Positions 7,806 through 15,071 of a DNA stretch of 64,000 bases are shown here, piece by piece. Source of the stretch: an uncultured Eubacteriales bacterium (GTDB taxonomy: Bacteria > Bacillota > Clostridia > Christensenellales > Borkfalkiaceae); NCBI GenBank assembly GCA_905209085.1, contig CAJLRM010000002.1:62001-126000 (forward strand). The letters are read 5' to 3'. Position 1 is the stretch's first letter; the number at the start of each line of letters is the position of its first letter. The position numbers and the translations under genes were made by a program. Under the pieces are notes generated by a model, which was not told where the DNA came from, ran no database searches, and saw nothing but the letters and a program-made list of their open reading frames with translations.

Positions 7806-8972
7806 TCAGAGGATTTGCAGAATAAAAAATTTCAAATACTGCGTTTCCTCCTCGTTTAAAAGAGCGGGATGATCGGGCGCCTGACTTCTCATTTCCACGC
7901 TTCTCACCCGCCGCCCGCTCTCTTTCGCCGCTTCGGAGAGCATCTTTTCGAAAAGCGGCAGAGTCATGTAGTGGGAGCAGGAACAAGTGGCCAAAAAGCC
8001 GCCGCTTTTCACTAATTTCATGCCGAGAAGATTGATGTCCTTATAGCCGCGGAAGGCGTCTTTCACCTCCGCGGCGCTCTTGCAAAAAGCGGGCGGATCG
8101 AGCACGACGAGAGAAAATTTTTCTCCGTTCGCCTTATATTCCCTGAGCACCTCGAACACGTCGCCGCATCTGGTTTGAATATTCGAAAGGCCGTTGAGCC
8201 GCGCGTTCCTTTCGACGTTTTCAAGCGCCGGCCGGGAAATGTCCACCGCCGTCACGGTTTCCGCCGTCAGAGCGGCGTTTAAAGAAAAGCCGCCGCTGTT
8301 GCAGAAACAGTCTAAAACGCTGCCGCCCGCGGCATAGCGGCGAAGGGCGAAGCGATTTTCCTTCTGATCGAGAAAATAGCCCGTCTTTTGTCCGTTTTTG
8401 ACGTCTACGGACATTTTTAAGCCGTTTTCCTCGACGACGACCTCGTCGGGAACTTCTCCGTAAAGAGTGCCCTTTTCCGGGGGCAAGCCCTCTTTGGCGC
8501 GCACGGAAACGTCCGAACGCTCGTAAATGCCGCGGGGAGAAAAGATCTCCGCAAGCACTTTCACGATCATTTCCTTGCGTTGATGGATGCCGAGGGAAAG
8601 GCACTGCACCACGAGGACGTCCGCGTACTTGTCCACGATGAGCGCGGGGAGATTGTCCGCTTCTGCGAATACGACGCGGCAGCAGTTCTCATAGCCCAGC
8701 TTTTGCCGATATTCCCAGGCGGCGGAAATGCGCTCCTTATAGAGCGCTTCTCCGTCCTCTTCCTTGCCGCGGATAAAGAGCCTGACGAGGATCTTCGAGG
8801 CGTGGTTGAGATAGCCTTTGCCGAGAAAACGTCCGTCGTGGGCGCATACGCAGGCGAGCGCGCCGTTTTTGTCTTTGCCTTCGATGCGGGCGACTTCGTT
8901 GGCGTATACCCAGCTATGCCCCGCGAGCAATCGCTTTTCTTCGTTTTTTTTGAGATAAATCGTATAGGACAT
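7806..8972 (-). CDS. rlmI: class I rRNA (cytosine-C5) methyltransferase, RlmI-like
   Basis: The 388-residue protein has an N-terminal PUA-type RNA-binding domain (about 1-75: IYLKKNEEKRLLAGHSWVYANEV), a central linker, and a C-terminal SAM-dependent Rossmann domain. The SAM motif is VLDCFCNSGGFSLNAALT, the acidic strand is VTAVDISRPALENVERNA, and the catalytic region has VVLDPPAFCKS and LATCSCSHYM. RlmI enzymes methylate C5 of a 23S rRNA cytosine (C1962 in E. coli); the target here is inferred. It is transcribed from a promoter that overlaps, back to back, the promoter of the mntP riboswitch leader. Confidence 0.9.
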   Translation of the reverse strand: MSYTIYLKKNEEKRLLAGHSWVYANEVARIEGKDKNGALACVCAHDGRFLGKGYLNHASKILVRLFIRGKEEDGEALYKERISAAWEYRQKLGYENCCRVVFAEADNLPALIVDKYADVLVVQCLSLGIHQRKEMIVKVLAEIFSPRGIYERSDVSVRAKEGLPPEKGTLYGEVPDEVVVEENGLKMSVDVKNGQKTGYFLDQKENRFALRRYAAGGSVLDCFCNSGGFSLNAALTAETVTAVDISRPALENVERNARLNGLSNIQTRCGDVFEVLREYKANGEKFSLVVLDPPAFCKSAAEVKDAFRGYKDINLLGMKLVKSGGFLATCSCSHYMTLPLFEKMLSEAAKESGRRVRSVEMRSQAPDHPALLNEEETQYLKFFILQIL

Positions 8973-9012
8973 GGCTTAAAACCTCGCTTTGCCGCGTAAA
9001 ATTAACAAGGGA

Positions 9013-9041
9013 ATTATAGCATATATCGTTTGACAAGTAAA
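9013..9041 (-). promoter_or_regulatory. promoter of the rlmI-like gene
   Basis: Minus strand TTTACT (9036-9041), 17-bp spacer, TATAAT (9013-9018). It overlaps the divergent mntP-leader promoter, so the two polymerases would compete for the same DNA. Confidence 0.65.
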
Positions 9042-9058
9042 GTGGTTTATGCTAAAAT
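9030..9058 (+). promoter_or_regulatory. promoter of the mntP riboswitch leader
   Basis: TTGACA (9030-9035), 17-bp spacer, TAAAAT (9053-9058). Transcription would start about 7 nt downstream, exactly where the riboswitch P1 helix begins. Confidence 0.75.
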
Positions 9059-9064
9059 AAAAAA

Positions 9065-9359
9065 ATAAGGGAGTAGTCCGGCTTTCGAAAGGGAGCGGTC
9101 AAATCTACATAATGGAAATACATCCCGGCGCGGGTAAGGCAAAAGTTTTCCTTTCCCAAAGTCCTGGAAGGCAAAATGCGATTCGTTTGGGATAAATCCG
9201 AACGGGGTCGGCTTTAAAAGGGCAAGGAAAGAGGGCGCTTTTTTAAAGCGGACGGGCTTTTGAGCGGGAAAGACGGCGAAAAAACGTTTAGGCGGTCTTT
9301 ATTCGGGAGCGTGTTTTTAGGGCGTGTTTTTAGGGTTGACAGGAAACGGCAAGACTTAT
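9065..9359 (+). ncRNA. yybP-ykoY manganese riboswitch aptamer with a large internal insertion
   Basis: The 5' half has ATAAG (P1) followed by the conserved GGAGTAG. A hairpin with a GAAA loop (9078-9098) comes next, then CGGTCAAATCTACATAA and ATCCCGGC, which match the known loop region. The 3' half has GGCAAGACTTAT (9348-9359), whose CTTAT pairs with the 5' ATAAG as P1. GGAGTAG...GCAAGA flanking P1 is the family signature. Known members are about 100-200 nt; here roughly 200 nt of extra sequence lies between the CCCGGC element and the 3' strand. Members bind Mn2+ and switch on manganese exporters, which matches the mntP gene downstream. Confidence 0.8.
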
Positions 9360-9412
9360 GCGTAACGGAAGAGGAAAATTCTGTATTCTGCGCAAGGAGT
9401 CTTGCCTTTTTT
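9348..9412 (+). terminator. riboswitch-controlled terminator
   Basis: GGCAAGACT (9348-9356), the 3' strand of the aptamer, is perfectly complementary to AGTCTTGCC (9398-9406), which is followed by six T. TGCG/CGCA extends the stem inside. The same bases cannot sit in P1 and in this hairpin, so Mn2+ binding should prevent termination and allow mntP expression. Confidence 0.78.
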
Positions 9413-9907
9413 CGTCGGAAAAATCAAGGCGCGCCGACCAAACGGAGATCGGGGAAATGGGAGATAAATATTCGTCGGACAAGGAGAAAGGCGGGCGAAT
9501 ATAGGGCTTGTTTTGCCGAAGGGCGAGGACGGATTGCCCGCACGTCTTTCCCTCGATGGAAAGAAGCCGCAAAAATCTGCCGCCCGCTTTTTCGCGGAGT
9601 CGGATAAGCGGGCTCTTCTTTGAAAACGCCGCGGATCCGCGTTCGAGAAATTCTTTAAATGCGGCGGGACTTTAAAAAACGGGACGGCGTGGAGAAAAAC
9701 GACCGGGAAAAGGGAAGGGCGATTTCGTTTATCAGCGGGCGCGGCTTTTGAGTCCTGAGGCAATCGCGTTTGGCATTTGGCAGATCCGGGCGCAATCCCG
9801 AAAATGCGCGGGCGGATATAAAATAAAAGGCGGGCGTCGAAGCGACGGAAGAGCGATAGATAACGACGTAGAGTTTTTGGGCAAATCGATGCGGGAGCTT
9901 GATTTTT
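9413..9907 (+). other. non-coding stretch between riboswitch terminator and mntP
   Basis: About 490 bases without a supported gene. A perfect 8-bp inverted repeat GCCCGCTT / AAGCGGGC (9582-9613) followed by TCTTCTTT could be a second terminator or a processing hairpin. Nothing else is recognised. Confidence 0.4.
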
Positions 9908-10522
9908 ATGGATATTTTCGATATACTGTTTTTGGCGGTGGCGCTTGCGATGGACGCCGCCGCGGTGGGAATGACGGACGGCATGGCGGACGCGAAGATG
10001 CCTGTGAAGCGGGTGCTCACCATCGGCGCGTTTTTCGGGGTTTTTCAGGCGTTGATGCCGCTCGGCGGGTATTTCCTGACAAAGCTCTTTGCGGACGCCT
10101 TTCTCGACGAGTTCGAAACGGCGTCTTCCTGGGTGTCTTTTATCCTGCTCACCCTGCTCGGCGGCAAAATGATCTTCGATTGCGTGCGGGAGATACGGGC
10201 GAAAAACAGGGGCGAAATCGCGGCGGCGGAGAATCTTGCGGAATTGTCGATAGGAAAACTTACCTTACAGGCGATCGCCACGTCCATAGACGCTTTCGCC
10301 ATCGGCGTGACTCTGCAAATGGCGCAGCTGTCCGCGGAGGGACTGTTTCCTCCCCTGGGCTGGTCGATTTTCATCATCGGCGTCATCACCTTCTCGCTGA
10401 GCGTTCTCGCCGTCTACATAGGCAAGCTGATCGGGGATAAGCTGGCGGATAAGGCGGAACTTGTCGGCGGCATCGTGCTGGTGGGAATCGGCATAAAACT
10501 TCTTATCGAAGGTTTGCTGTGA
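9908..10522 (+). CDS. mntP: manganese efflux pump MntP
   Basis: The 204-residue polytopic membrane protein exports Mn2+. It has the two inverted halves of the family with paired acidic motifs in transmembrane segments: LAMDAAAVGMTDGMAD near the start and ATSIDAFAIGVTLQMAQL in the second half. About six hydrophobic segments can be counted. I chose ATG 9908 because GGGAG lies 11 nt upstream; a TTG at 9899 would sit only 2 nt from it. It lies downstream of the manganese riboswitch and terminator, so expression should rise with cellular Mn2+. Confidence 0.93.
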   Translation: MDIFDILFLAVALAMDAAAVGMTDGMADAKMPVKRVLTIGAFFGVFQALMPLGGYFLTKLFADAFLDEFETASSWVSFILLTLLGGKMIFDCVREIRAKNRGEIAAAENLAELSIGKLTLQAIATSIDAFAIGVTLQMAQLSAEGLFPPLGWSIFIIGVITFSLSVLAVYIGKLIGDKLADKAELVGGIVLVGIGIKLLIEGLL

Positions 10523-10876
10523 CATTCTTCGCGGCGGACGACCGTCCTATCCGCCGTGATAGCCGTGAGAAAAAAACTCGGAGCGGCCGTCTTTTTTTGG
10601 CGCCGCAAGAGGAGGCTTATAAGTCTGCAACAGGGAGCGCTTTTTATCCGTATGCCCTTTACGCCGTGTTTTTAGGCAACAAGACTGAGGGAAATATTTG
10701 TATCCGTCCTTTCGCTTTTAAGCGTGAGAAGGGGGCAGGGCTGAGAACAAGGACGGATCAGAAGAGAATCGGACGAGATAGAAAGGTCCCAAAGGCGTCC
10801 CGTCGGGGTTTACGGCGGAAGTTCCGCCGAAGGAGTAGTGGAAAAGGGCTTTTCGTTCGGCGGAAAAAGGAGAAAT
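10523..10876. other. intergenic region without recognised gene
   Basis: About 354 bases. A GGCGGA / TCCGCC inverted repeat lies just after mntP (about 10533-10556) but no clear U-run follows it. No tRNA, riboswitch or convincing small gene is seen. AAGGAG at the right end is the ribosome binding site of the PHP gene. Confidence 0.5.
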
Positions 10877-11569
10877 ATGTATTTATACGAAACGCATTGT
10901 CATACCGCGAAGGCGAGCGCGTGCAGCCGCCTTTCGCCCGAGGAAACGGTGGAACTGTACCTTTGCAACGGTTATTCGGGCATTTTCGTCACCGATCATT
11001 TTCTCAACGGGAACACCACGGTGGACAAAAGGCTGCCTTTCGCAAAAGCCGTGGAAAGATTCTGCGAGGGTTTTGAAGAAGTAAAGCGGGCGGCAGGGGA
11101 GAGATTACAGGTGTTTTTCGGCTTCGAGTATTCCTATCTCGGCACCGACGTGCTCTGTTACGGCTGGGACAAAAAAACGCTTTTAGGATTTCCGCAGATC
11201 CTTTCCATGAGTATGCGGGAATTCTGCGATTTCTGCCGCGAAAACGGCGCGCTCGCCGTGCAGGCGCACCCTTTCCGCGAGGATTTCTATATCGACCATA
11301 TCCGCCTTTTCCCGAACGCCGAGGGCGTGGAAACGTTCAACGCGGGACGCACCGAGCGATGCAACAAGCTGGGGGAATTTTACGCGGACGCATACGGAAA
11401 AATACGGACGGGAGGCTCCGATCTGCATTCCGTGCGTCAAAAAGTGCTGGCGGGAATGGAATTTGAAGAAAAAATAACCTCCGAACGGGACTTTTTGAGG
11501 CTTTTGCGCGAAGGAAAGGGGCGGATTGTCGTCAAGGAAAACAAATTTGCACAGTCGGTTATAAAATAG
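10877..11569 (+). CDS. PHP-domain metal-dependent phosphoesterase
   Basis: The 230-residue protein is a stand-alone PHP domain, a TIM-barrel-like hydrolase that binds two or three metal ions. Motif I is ETHCHT (His7, His9), followed by FVTDHF, the AVQAHPFRE region and the closing GGSDLHS motif, all metal ligands. Relatives include histidinol phosphatase and nucleoside or oligonucleotide phosphatases, so the substrate cannot be fixed. The start at 10877 follows AAAAAGGAGAAAT; a longer start at 10838 adds residues before the first beta strand and lacks a good site. Confidence 0.85.
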   Translation: MYLYETHCHTAKASACSRLSPEETVELYLCNGYSGIFVTDHFLNGNTTVDKRLPFAKAVERFCEGFEEVKRAAGERLQVFFGFEYSYLGTDVLCYGWDKKTLLGFPQILSMSMREFCDFCRENGALAVQAHPFREDFYIDHIRLFPNAEGVETFNAGRTERCNKLGEFYADAYGKIRTGGSDLHSVRQKVLAGMEFEEKITSERDFLRLLREGKGRIVVKENKFAQSVIK

Positions 11570-11602
11570 ACGAAAATCGCGGAAAATATTTTAAAAAGCT
11601 AC

Positions 11603-11631
11603 TTGAAAGGGAACAAAAAATAGTGTATAAT
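11603..11631 (+). promoter_or_regulatory. promoter of the APH-family kinase
   Basis: TTGAAA (11603-11608), 17-bp spacer, TATAAT (11626-11631), about 50 nt before the start codon. Confidence 0.72.
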
Positions 11632-11681
11632 AGAATCGGAAGCGGGAGAACGCCGCGTAAAGATTAAAAAGGGAGAATCGG

Positions 11682-12437
11682 ATGGATAGAAACAACAAAA
11701 AAGAGATCTGCCGCAAAAAGGACAAGATTTTTTATCGGGAGGGAAATACGCTCGTCAAGCTCTTCGACGAAAGCTATCCCAAGGAAAACGTTTTGAACGA
11801 AGCGCTCAATCAGGCGCGTGTGGAAAACACCCCTCTGCACGTTCCCCATATCCTCGGCGTTTCCACGCTGGAAGGCAAATGGGCGATTGTCATGGATTTC
11901 ATCGAGGGGGAAACGCTCTCCTCGCTGATGGAGAAGCGCCCCGAAAGGCGGGAGGAATATATTTCCCTGCTCGTCAGGCTGCAAACGGACATCAGCGCCT
12001 GCCGCGTGCCCCTTCTGCCCCGGCTCAAAGATAAGATGGACGCCAAGATCGCCCGCAGCGAGTATCCCGAAACGGTGAAATACGATTTACAGACGCGTTT
12101 GCAGGGGCTGCCTAAGCATTACAAGCTCTGCCACGGCGATTTTTGTCCCGGCAACGTCATTGTGACCTCGGAGGGCGTTCCGTATATCATCGACTGGGCG
12201 CACGCCACGCAGGGCAACGCTTCCGCGGACGCGGCGCGCACCTATCTGACTTTCCGCCTGCGCGGAGAGGACGAGAACGCGGAGTCGTATATGAAGTTGT
12301 ACTGCGAACGCACGGGCACCGCCCGCGGATATATCGAGGAGATCCTGCCCATCGTCGCCGCCACGCAGACGGAAAAGAGCACCGAAGAGGAAAAGAAAAT
12401 GCTCCGCAGCTGGGTGAACGTGGTGGATTGGCAGTGA
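11682..12437 (+). CDS. aminoglycoside phosphotransferase (APH)-fold small-molecule kinase
   Basis: The 251-residue protein has the APH/choline-kinase fold. The N-lobe has the variant NTLVKLFDESYPKENVLNEAL and the hinge is WAIVMDFIEG. The Brenner-type catalytic loop is LCHGDFCPGNVIV (near 148-160), and YIIDWAHA supplies the Mg-binding Asp. The family phosphorylates antibiotics, choline, sugars or amino acids. Nothing indicates a resistance role, so a housekeeping or salvage substrate is at least as likely. It is monocistronic, with its own promoter and a strong terminator. Confidence 0.85.
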   Translation: MDRNNKKEICRKKDKIFYREGNTLVKLFDESYPKENVLNEALNQARVENTPLHVPHILGVSTLEGKWAIVMDFIEGETLSSLMEKRPERREEYISLLVRLQTDISACRVPLLPRLKDKMDAKIARSEYPETVKYDLQTRLQGLPKHYKLCHGDFCPGNVIVTSEGVPYIIDWAHATQGNASADAARTYLTFRLRGEDENAESYMKLYCERTGTARGYIEEILPIVAATQTEKSTEEEKKMLRSWVNVVDWQ

Positions 12438-12468
12438 TCGATTAGGCCGTTGATATTTTTATAACGTA

Positions 12469-12503
12469 AAAGACCTCTCTATATTTCACTTAGAGAGGTC
12501 TTT
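12469..12503. terminator. bidirectional terminator between converging genes
   Basis: Perfect 12-bp stem AAAGACCTCTCT / AGAGAGGTCTTT with an 11-nt loop. It serves the kinase gene on the plus strand, and its right edge overlaps the stop codon of the XRE gene on the minus strand. Confidence 0.85.
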
Positions 12504-12747
12504 ATTGTTCTATTTCCAAATCTGTCGAAAGAAAAACATCATCGTCCAGAAATTCCAGCAAAGATATTTGAAATCCTTTCGCTAACATCATGACAGTGGT
12601 TAAAGTTACCGTTTTATTTCGTCCGTTCATTATGCATTGCATAGTTCCGTGTTGTATTCCCGAATCCCTTTCCAAACGGTATAAAGATAAATTTTTCTTT
12701 TTTAGCAAAACGGAAATGCGTTTTGCAACGGCATCGTTTACAGTCAA
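12502..12747 (-). CDS. XRE-family HTH regulator (81 aa)
   Basis: This is a minimal Cro/C1-type regulator. AVAKRISVLLKKKNLSLYRL is helix 1-2, ERDSGIQHGTMQCIMNGRNKTV is the HTH with recognition helix, and LTTVMMLAKGFQISLLEFL closes the domain. There is no separate effector domain. It is divergent from the AbrB-type gene at 12908, and a perfect 20-bp palindrome lies between them. AT-rich composition sets both genes apart from their neighbours and suggests acquisition as a unit. Confidence 0.88.
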   Translation of the reverse strand: MTVNDAVAKRISVLLKKKNLSLYRLERDSGIQHGTMQCIMNGRNKTVTLTTVMMLAKGFQISLLEFLDDDVFLSTDLEIEQ

Positions 12748-12812
12748 TCGGCTTACCTCCGTAGGCAGATATATCTCCCTATCTGTATTTTAACAAATTT
12801 TATAGAAAAATA

Positions 12813-12832
12813 TAGGAAGGTATACCTTCCTA
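12813..12832. promoter_or_regulatory. perfect 20-bp palindromic operator candidate
   Basis: Arms TAGGAAGG and CCTTCCTA around a central TATA form a perfect palindrome. It lies 66 nt upstream of the XRE start and directly before the -35 box of the AbrB-type gene, so a dimeric regulator bound here could control both directions. Confidence 0.65.
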
Positions 12833-12836
12833 ACGC

Positions 12837-12865
12837 TTGATTTTTTTGTAAATTTATGATATACT
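12837..12865 (+). promoter_or_regulatory. promoter of the AbrB-type gene
   Basis: TTGATT (12837-12842), 17-bp spacer, TATACT (12860-12865). The palindrome ends 4 nt upstream of the -35 box. Confidence 0.65.
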
Positions 12866-12907
12866 AAAATTAAATTTAACTATTTTCACTAATCAAGGAG
12901 GAAAAAA

Positions 12908-13138
12908 ATGAAAATGCAAAAATTAGATAGACTCGGAAGAGTGGTAATTCCCGTAAGTTACAGAAAAGCTTTGGAATTTGATGAAAACGCTATGCTTTCG
13001 GTTTCTATGGAAAGCGGCGCCTTAATGATTAGACGGGTAAAATTGTTGTGTCGACTGTGTGGCTTGCCCATAAGCGATGATAAAGAAATACCACTGTGCG
13101 ATAATTGTGTGGAAAAAGTAAAAAAACTTCCGCGATAG
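12908..13138 (+). CDS. AbrB/SpoVT-type DNA-binding protein with C-terminal zinc ribbon
   Basis: Residues 1-45 are a swapped-hairpin AbrB domain (KLDRLGRVVIPVSYRKALEF, then LSVSMESGALMIRR), which works as a dimer in transition-state regulators and antitoxins. Residues 48-70 carry CRLCG and CDNC, a four-cysteine zinc ribbon that most AbrB proteins lack. A strong GGAGG ribosome binding site precedes the ATG. Position opposite an XRE gene around a shared palindrome suggests a two-regulator switch; no toxin gene is adjacent, so an antitoxin role is not supported. Confidence 0.88.
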   Translation: MKMQKLDRLGRVVIPVSYRKALEFDENAMLSVSMESGALMIRRVKLLCRLCGLPISDDKEIPLCDNCVEKVKKLPR

Positions 13139-13160
13139 TTTGAAAATTCTATAAAAAACA

Positions 13161-13190
13161 AAAAGCGAACTTCTGCGGAAGTCCGCTTTT
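13161..13190 (+). terminator. terminator of the AbrB-type gene
   Basis: Stem AAAAGCG.ACTTC / GAAGT.CGCTTTT with a TGCG loop and one mismatch, ending in a T-run. Confidence 0.75.
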
Positions 13191-13273
13191 ATAATGCATA
13201 TAATCGGCGAAAATAACACTTCCCGGCTGCTTAGCATATAGATAATTGATACATTTTTGCAAGGAGAAACGAC

Positions 13274-14551
13274 ATGAATCCGTTTTTAGAGAAGCCTTTT
13301 CCCATCGACAAGGCGTTTCAGAACTGGCAGCAGCTCTATCCGAAGCCTTATGACAAGAGGACCGTGGATCCCTATACCAAGACGCGAATCATTCTCGCAA
13401 ACGGCGCGGAGTTCGAAGCAAATTGGTTTTCTCATCAGTTTTCCCGCAACACCGACGACAACGATCTGAGGCGGGAGCTTGCTCTGACGAGGTTTATCGA
13501 GAAACAACAGCAGATCAAAATTTCTCTCTTAAAGCCGCAGAACGAGAGCATTCTCGAACATACCATCGGCTATGAGCAGCTCGCAGTCGATCTGACGGCG
13601 GAGCTTGCCAAACGGGAAAAGAACTGCTACGTCAAAAAGACGCTCGATTTCGCGCTTCTCGAAGACTTCGACCATCTCTATCGCTATGCCGATCTTTTGG
13701 AAATGGAACAGGGCGTTTACGCGGAAAAGCTGGTGGGACGGTATACGGAGATCATGCCCGGACGCCCGACGATCTCCCATCATCGTTATCCCAAGGACAA
13801 CGTGCGCCGCAGGATCGATTCCAAAGAATCGGACGTGCAGACGGTGCTTTCCACGATGATCATCACCGCCGCGGAACAGCAAACCATGAATTACTATATG
13901 AACGTGACGAATTTCGCCTCTTCCGATTTGGGACGCCGCCTCTACGAAGAGATCGCCTTAGTGGAGGAGGAACACGTCACGCAGTACGAGGATCTGATGG
14001 ATTCTTCCTCCACCTGGCTGGAAATGCTGCTTTGGCACGAGTATAACGAATGCTATCTCTATTGGTCGAATTACACGACGGAAACCGACCGCTATATCAA
14101 GCGGCTGTGGGAAGAAAACTTTGCCATGGAAGTTTCTCATCTGCACAAAGCGGCGGAACTTCTCAGAAAATACGAGGGGAAGGAATGGCAGGAAGTGATC
14201 AAAAACGGCGAATTTCCCGAACCGCTTTCCCTGCACGAAAATATCGCCTATGTGCGTTCCGTACTGGGCAATACCGTACAATTCACCTCCGTGGGAGAGG
14301 ATTATCTCCGCGTGCGCGATTTGCCCGCCGACGCCGAGTTCTTCCGCTATCAGGGCGTCGTCAATCCCCTTCCCGATATCGTGCCTGCGCACCGCACCAT
14401 CAAAGAATATATCCGCCGCCGCGGAAAAGATTATCGCTATCAGGTGGCGCCTAATCCCGTTCCCGAGCTTCGGGACAGACGGGAGGACAATACCTCCGTG
14501 GGGCGGATACCCGACGCGGCGGGCAGCAGCGATTTTACCTGCAACAAATAG
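13274..14551 (+). CDS. ferritin-like-fold protein with putative diiron sites, 425 aa
   Basis: I do not recognise a named family, but the protein contains repeated helical segments with ferritin-like carboxylate/histidine patterns. Examples are ESILEHTIGYEQLAVDLTAEL, LEDFDHLYRYADLLEMEQG, IALVEEEHVTQYEDL and FAMEVSHLHKAAELL. E-x-x-H and EEEH are typical metal ligands of rubrerythrin-like four-helix bundles, and two bundles seem to lie in tandem. No signal peptide is seen, so it should be cytoplasmic. The C-terminal 70 residues are polar. AAGGAG precedes the ATG and the gene is monocistronic with its own terminator. Oxidative-stress or manganese/iron oxidase chemistry is possible but only inferred. 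Confidence 0.6.
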   Translation: MNPFLEKPFPIDKAFQNWQQLYPKPYDKRTVDPYTKTRIILANGAEFEANWFSHQFSRNTDDNDLRRELALTRFIEKQQQIKISLLKPQNESILEHTIGYEQLAVDLTAELAKREKNCYVKKTLDFALLEDFDHLYRYADLLEMEQGVYAEKLVGRYTEIMPGRPTISHHRYPKDNVRRRIDSKESDVQTVLSTMIITAAEQQTMNYYMNVTNFASSDLGRRLYEEIALVEEEHVTQYEDLMDSSSTWLEMLLWHEYNECYLYWSNYTTETDRYIKRLWEENFAMEVSHLHKAAELLRKYEGKEWQEVIKNGEFPEPLSLHENIAYVRSVLGNTVQFTSVGEDYLRVRDLPADAEFFRYQGVVNPLPDIVPAHRTIKEYIRRRGKDYRYQVAPNPVPELRDRREDNTSVGRIPDAAGSSDFTCNK

Positions 14552-14677
14552 CGGCAAAATCCGGGCTTGTCATTTTTAAAAAGCGTCGGGGGTCCTGTTC
14601 GGGGACCGAAAAGAAAAGGCGGCGCGGAGAAATTTTCGGCAAAAGGCGAAAGGGAAAGTAAATTTTTTGAAAAGAGG

Positions 14678-14713
14678 AAAACGGGAGCTGAAATATTCAG
14701 AGCCCGTTTTTTT
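14678..14713 (+). terminator. terminator downstream of the ferritin-like gene
   Basis: Stem AAACGGG.GCTGA / TCAG..CCCGTTT with a short loop, followed by further T. It lies about 130 nt after the stop codon; the stretch between the stop and this hairpin holds nothing recognised. Confidence 0.65.
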
Positions 14714-14945
14714 GCGATTCTTTCTAAGCGCCCTTTAAATTTAAAGAGGGAATAAGGAGGCGTAAAAGAAAAAACGGAGTCTGAAAGAGGCGGAGATCTA
14801 CTTTTAAAGCTCGTTTTGCACTCCCGTTTCATAGACGGAGAAGAACGAGGCAGTTCGCTTTCGGGCGGGCGCTAAACCGTCCGAACAATCGGGAAAAGTC
14901 TATCGGGAAAGGACGCGGCGAAAATTTTTCGGCAATTTTCCGCGA

Positions 14946-14974
14946 TTGCCTTTTTCCGAAGGATATGATATAAT
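14946..14974 (+). promoter_or_regulatory. promoter of the CAT-family gene
   Basis: TTGCCT (14946-14951), 17-bp spacer, TATAAT (14969-14974). The transcript would begin near 14981, just ahead of the leader peptide ribosome binding site. Confidence 0.72.
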
Positions 14975-15005
14975 GGAAAAAATCTTTATAAAAGGAGATC
15001 GTCAC

Positions 15006-15035
15006 ATGAAAATGGGGCTTGCGGTTTCCTCCTGA
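15006..15035 (+). CDS. nine-codon leader peptide of the CAT-family gene
   Basis: ATG at 15006 is preceded by AAAGGAG at good spacing and the frame reads MKMGLAVSS then TGA. Classical inducible cat genes of Gram-positive bacteria have a leader of the same size whose stalled ribosome opens a downstream hairpin. Here the last codons (GTT TCC TCC) themselves form the left arm of the hairpin that covers the cat ribosome binding site, so a ribosome paused near codons 5-7 would expose it. Confidence 0.65.
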   Translation: MKMGLAVSS

Positions 15036-15059
15036 AATAAGTTTATTTGTTTTGGGAGG
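15028..15059 (+). promoter_or_regulatory. ribosome-binding-site sequestering hairpin (translational attenuator)
   Basis: CCTCC (15028-15032) pairs with GGAGG (15055-15059) of the downstream gene's Shine-Dalgarno. AAATA/TATTT forms an inner stem at 15035-15048, and TTT/AAA outside adds a few pairs across one bulge. This closes the initiation site unless a ribosome occupies the leader. Confidence 0.62.
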
Positions 15060-15071
15060 TAAAAATAGAAA

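Noticed and set aside
9260..9607. plus-strand frame of 115 codons inside the mntP leader
   Set aside because: It overlaps the 3' part of the riboswitch and its terminator and translates to a Arg/Gly-rich sequence without domain.
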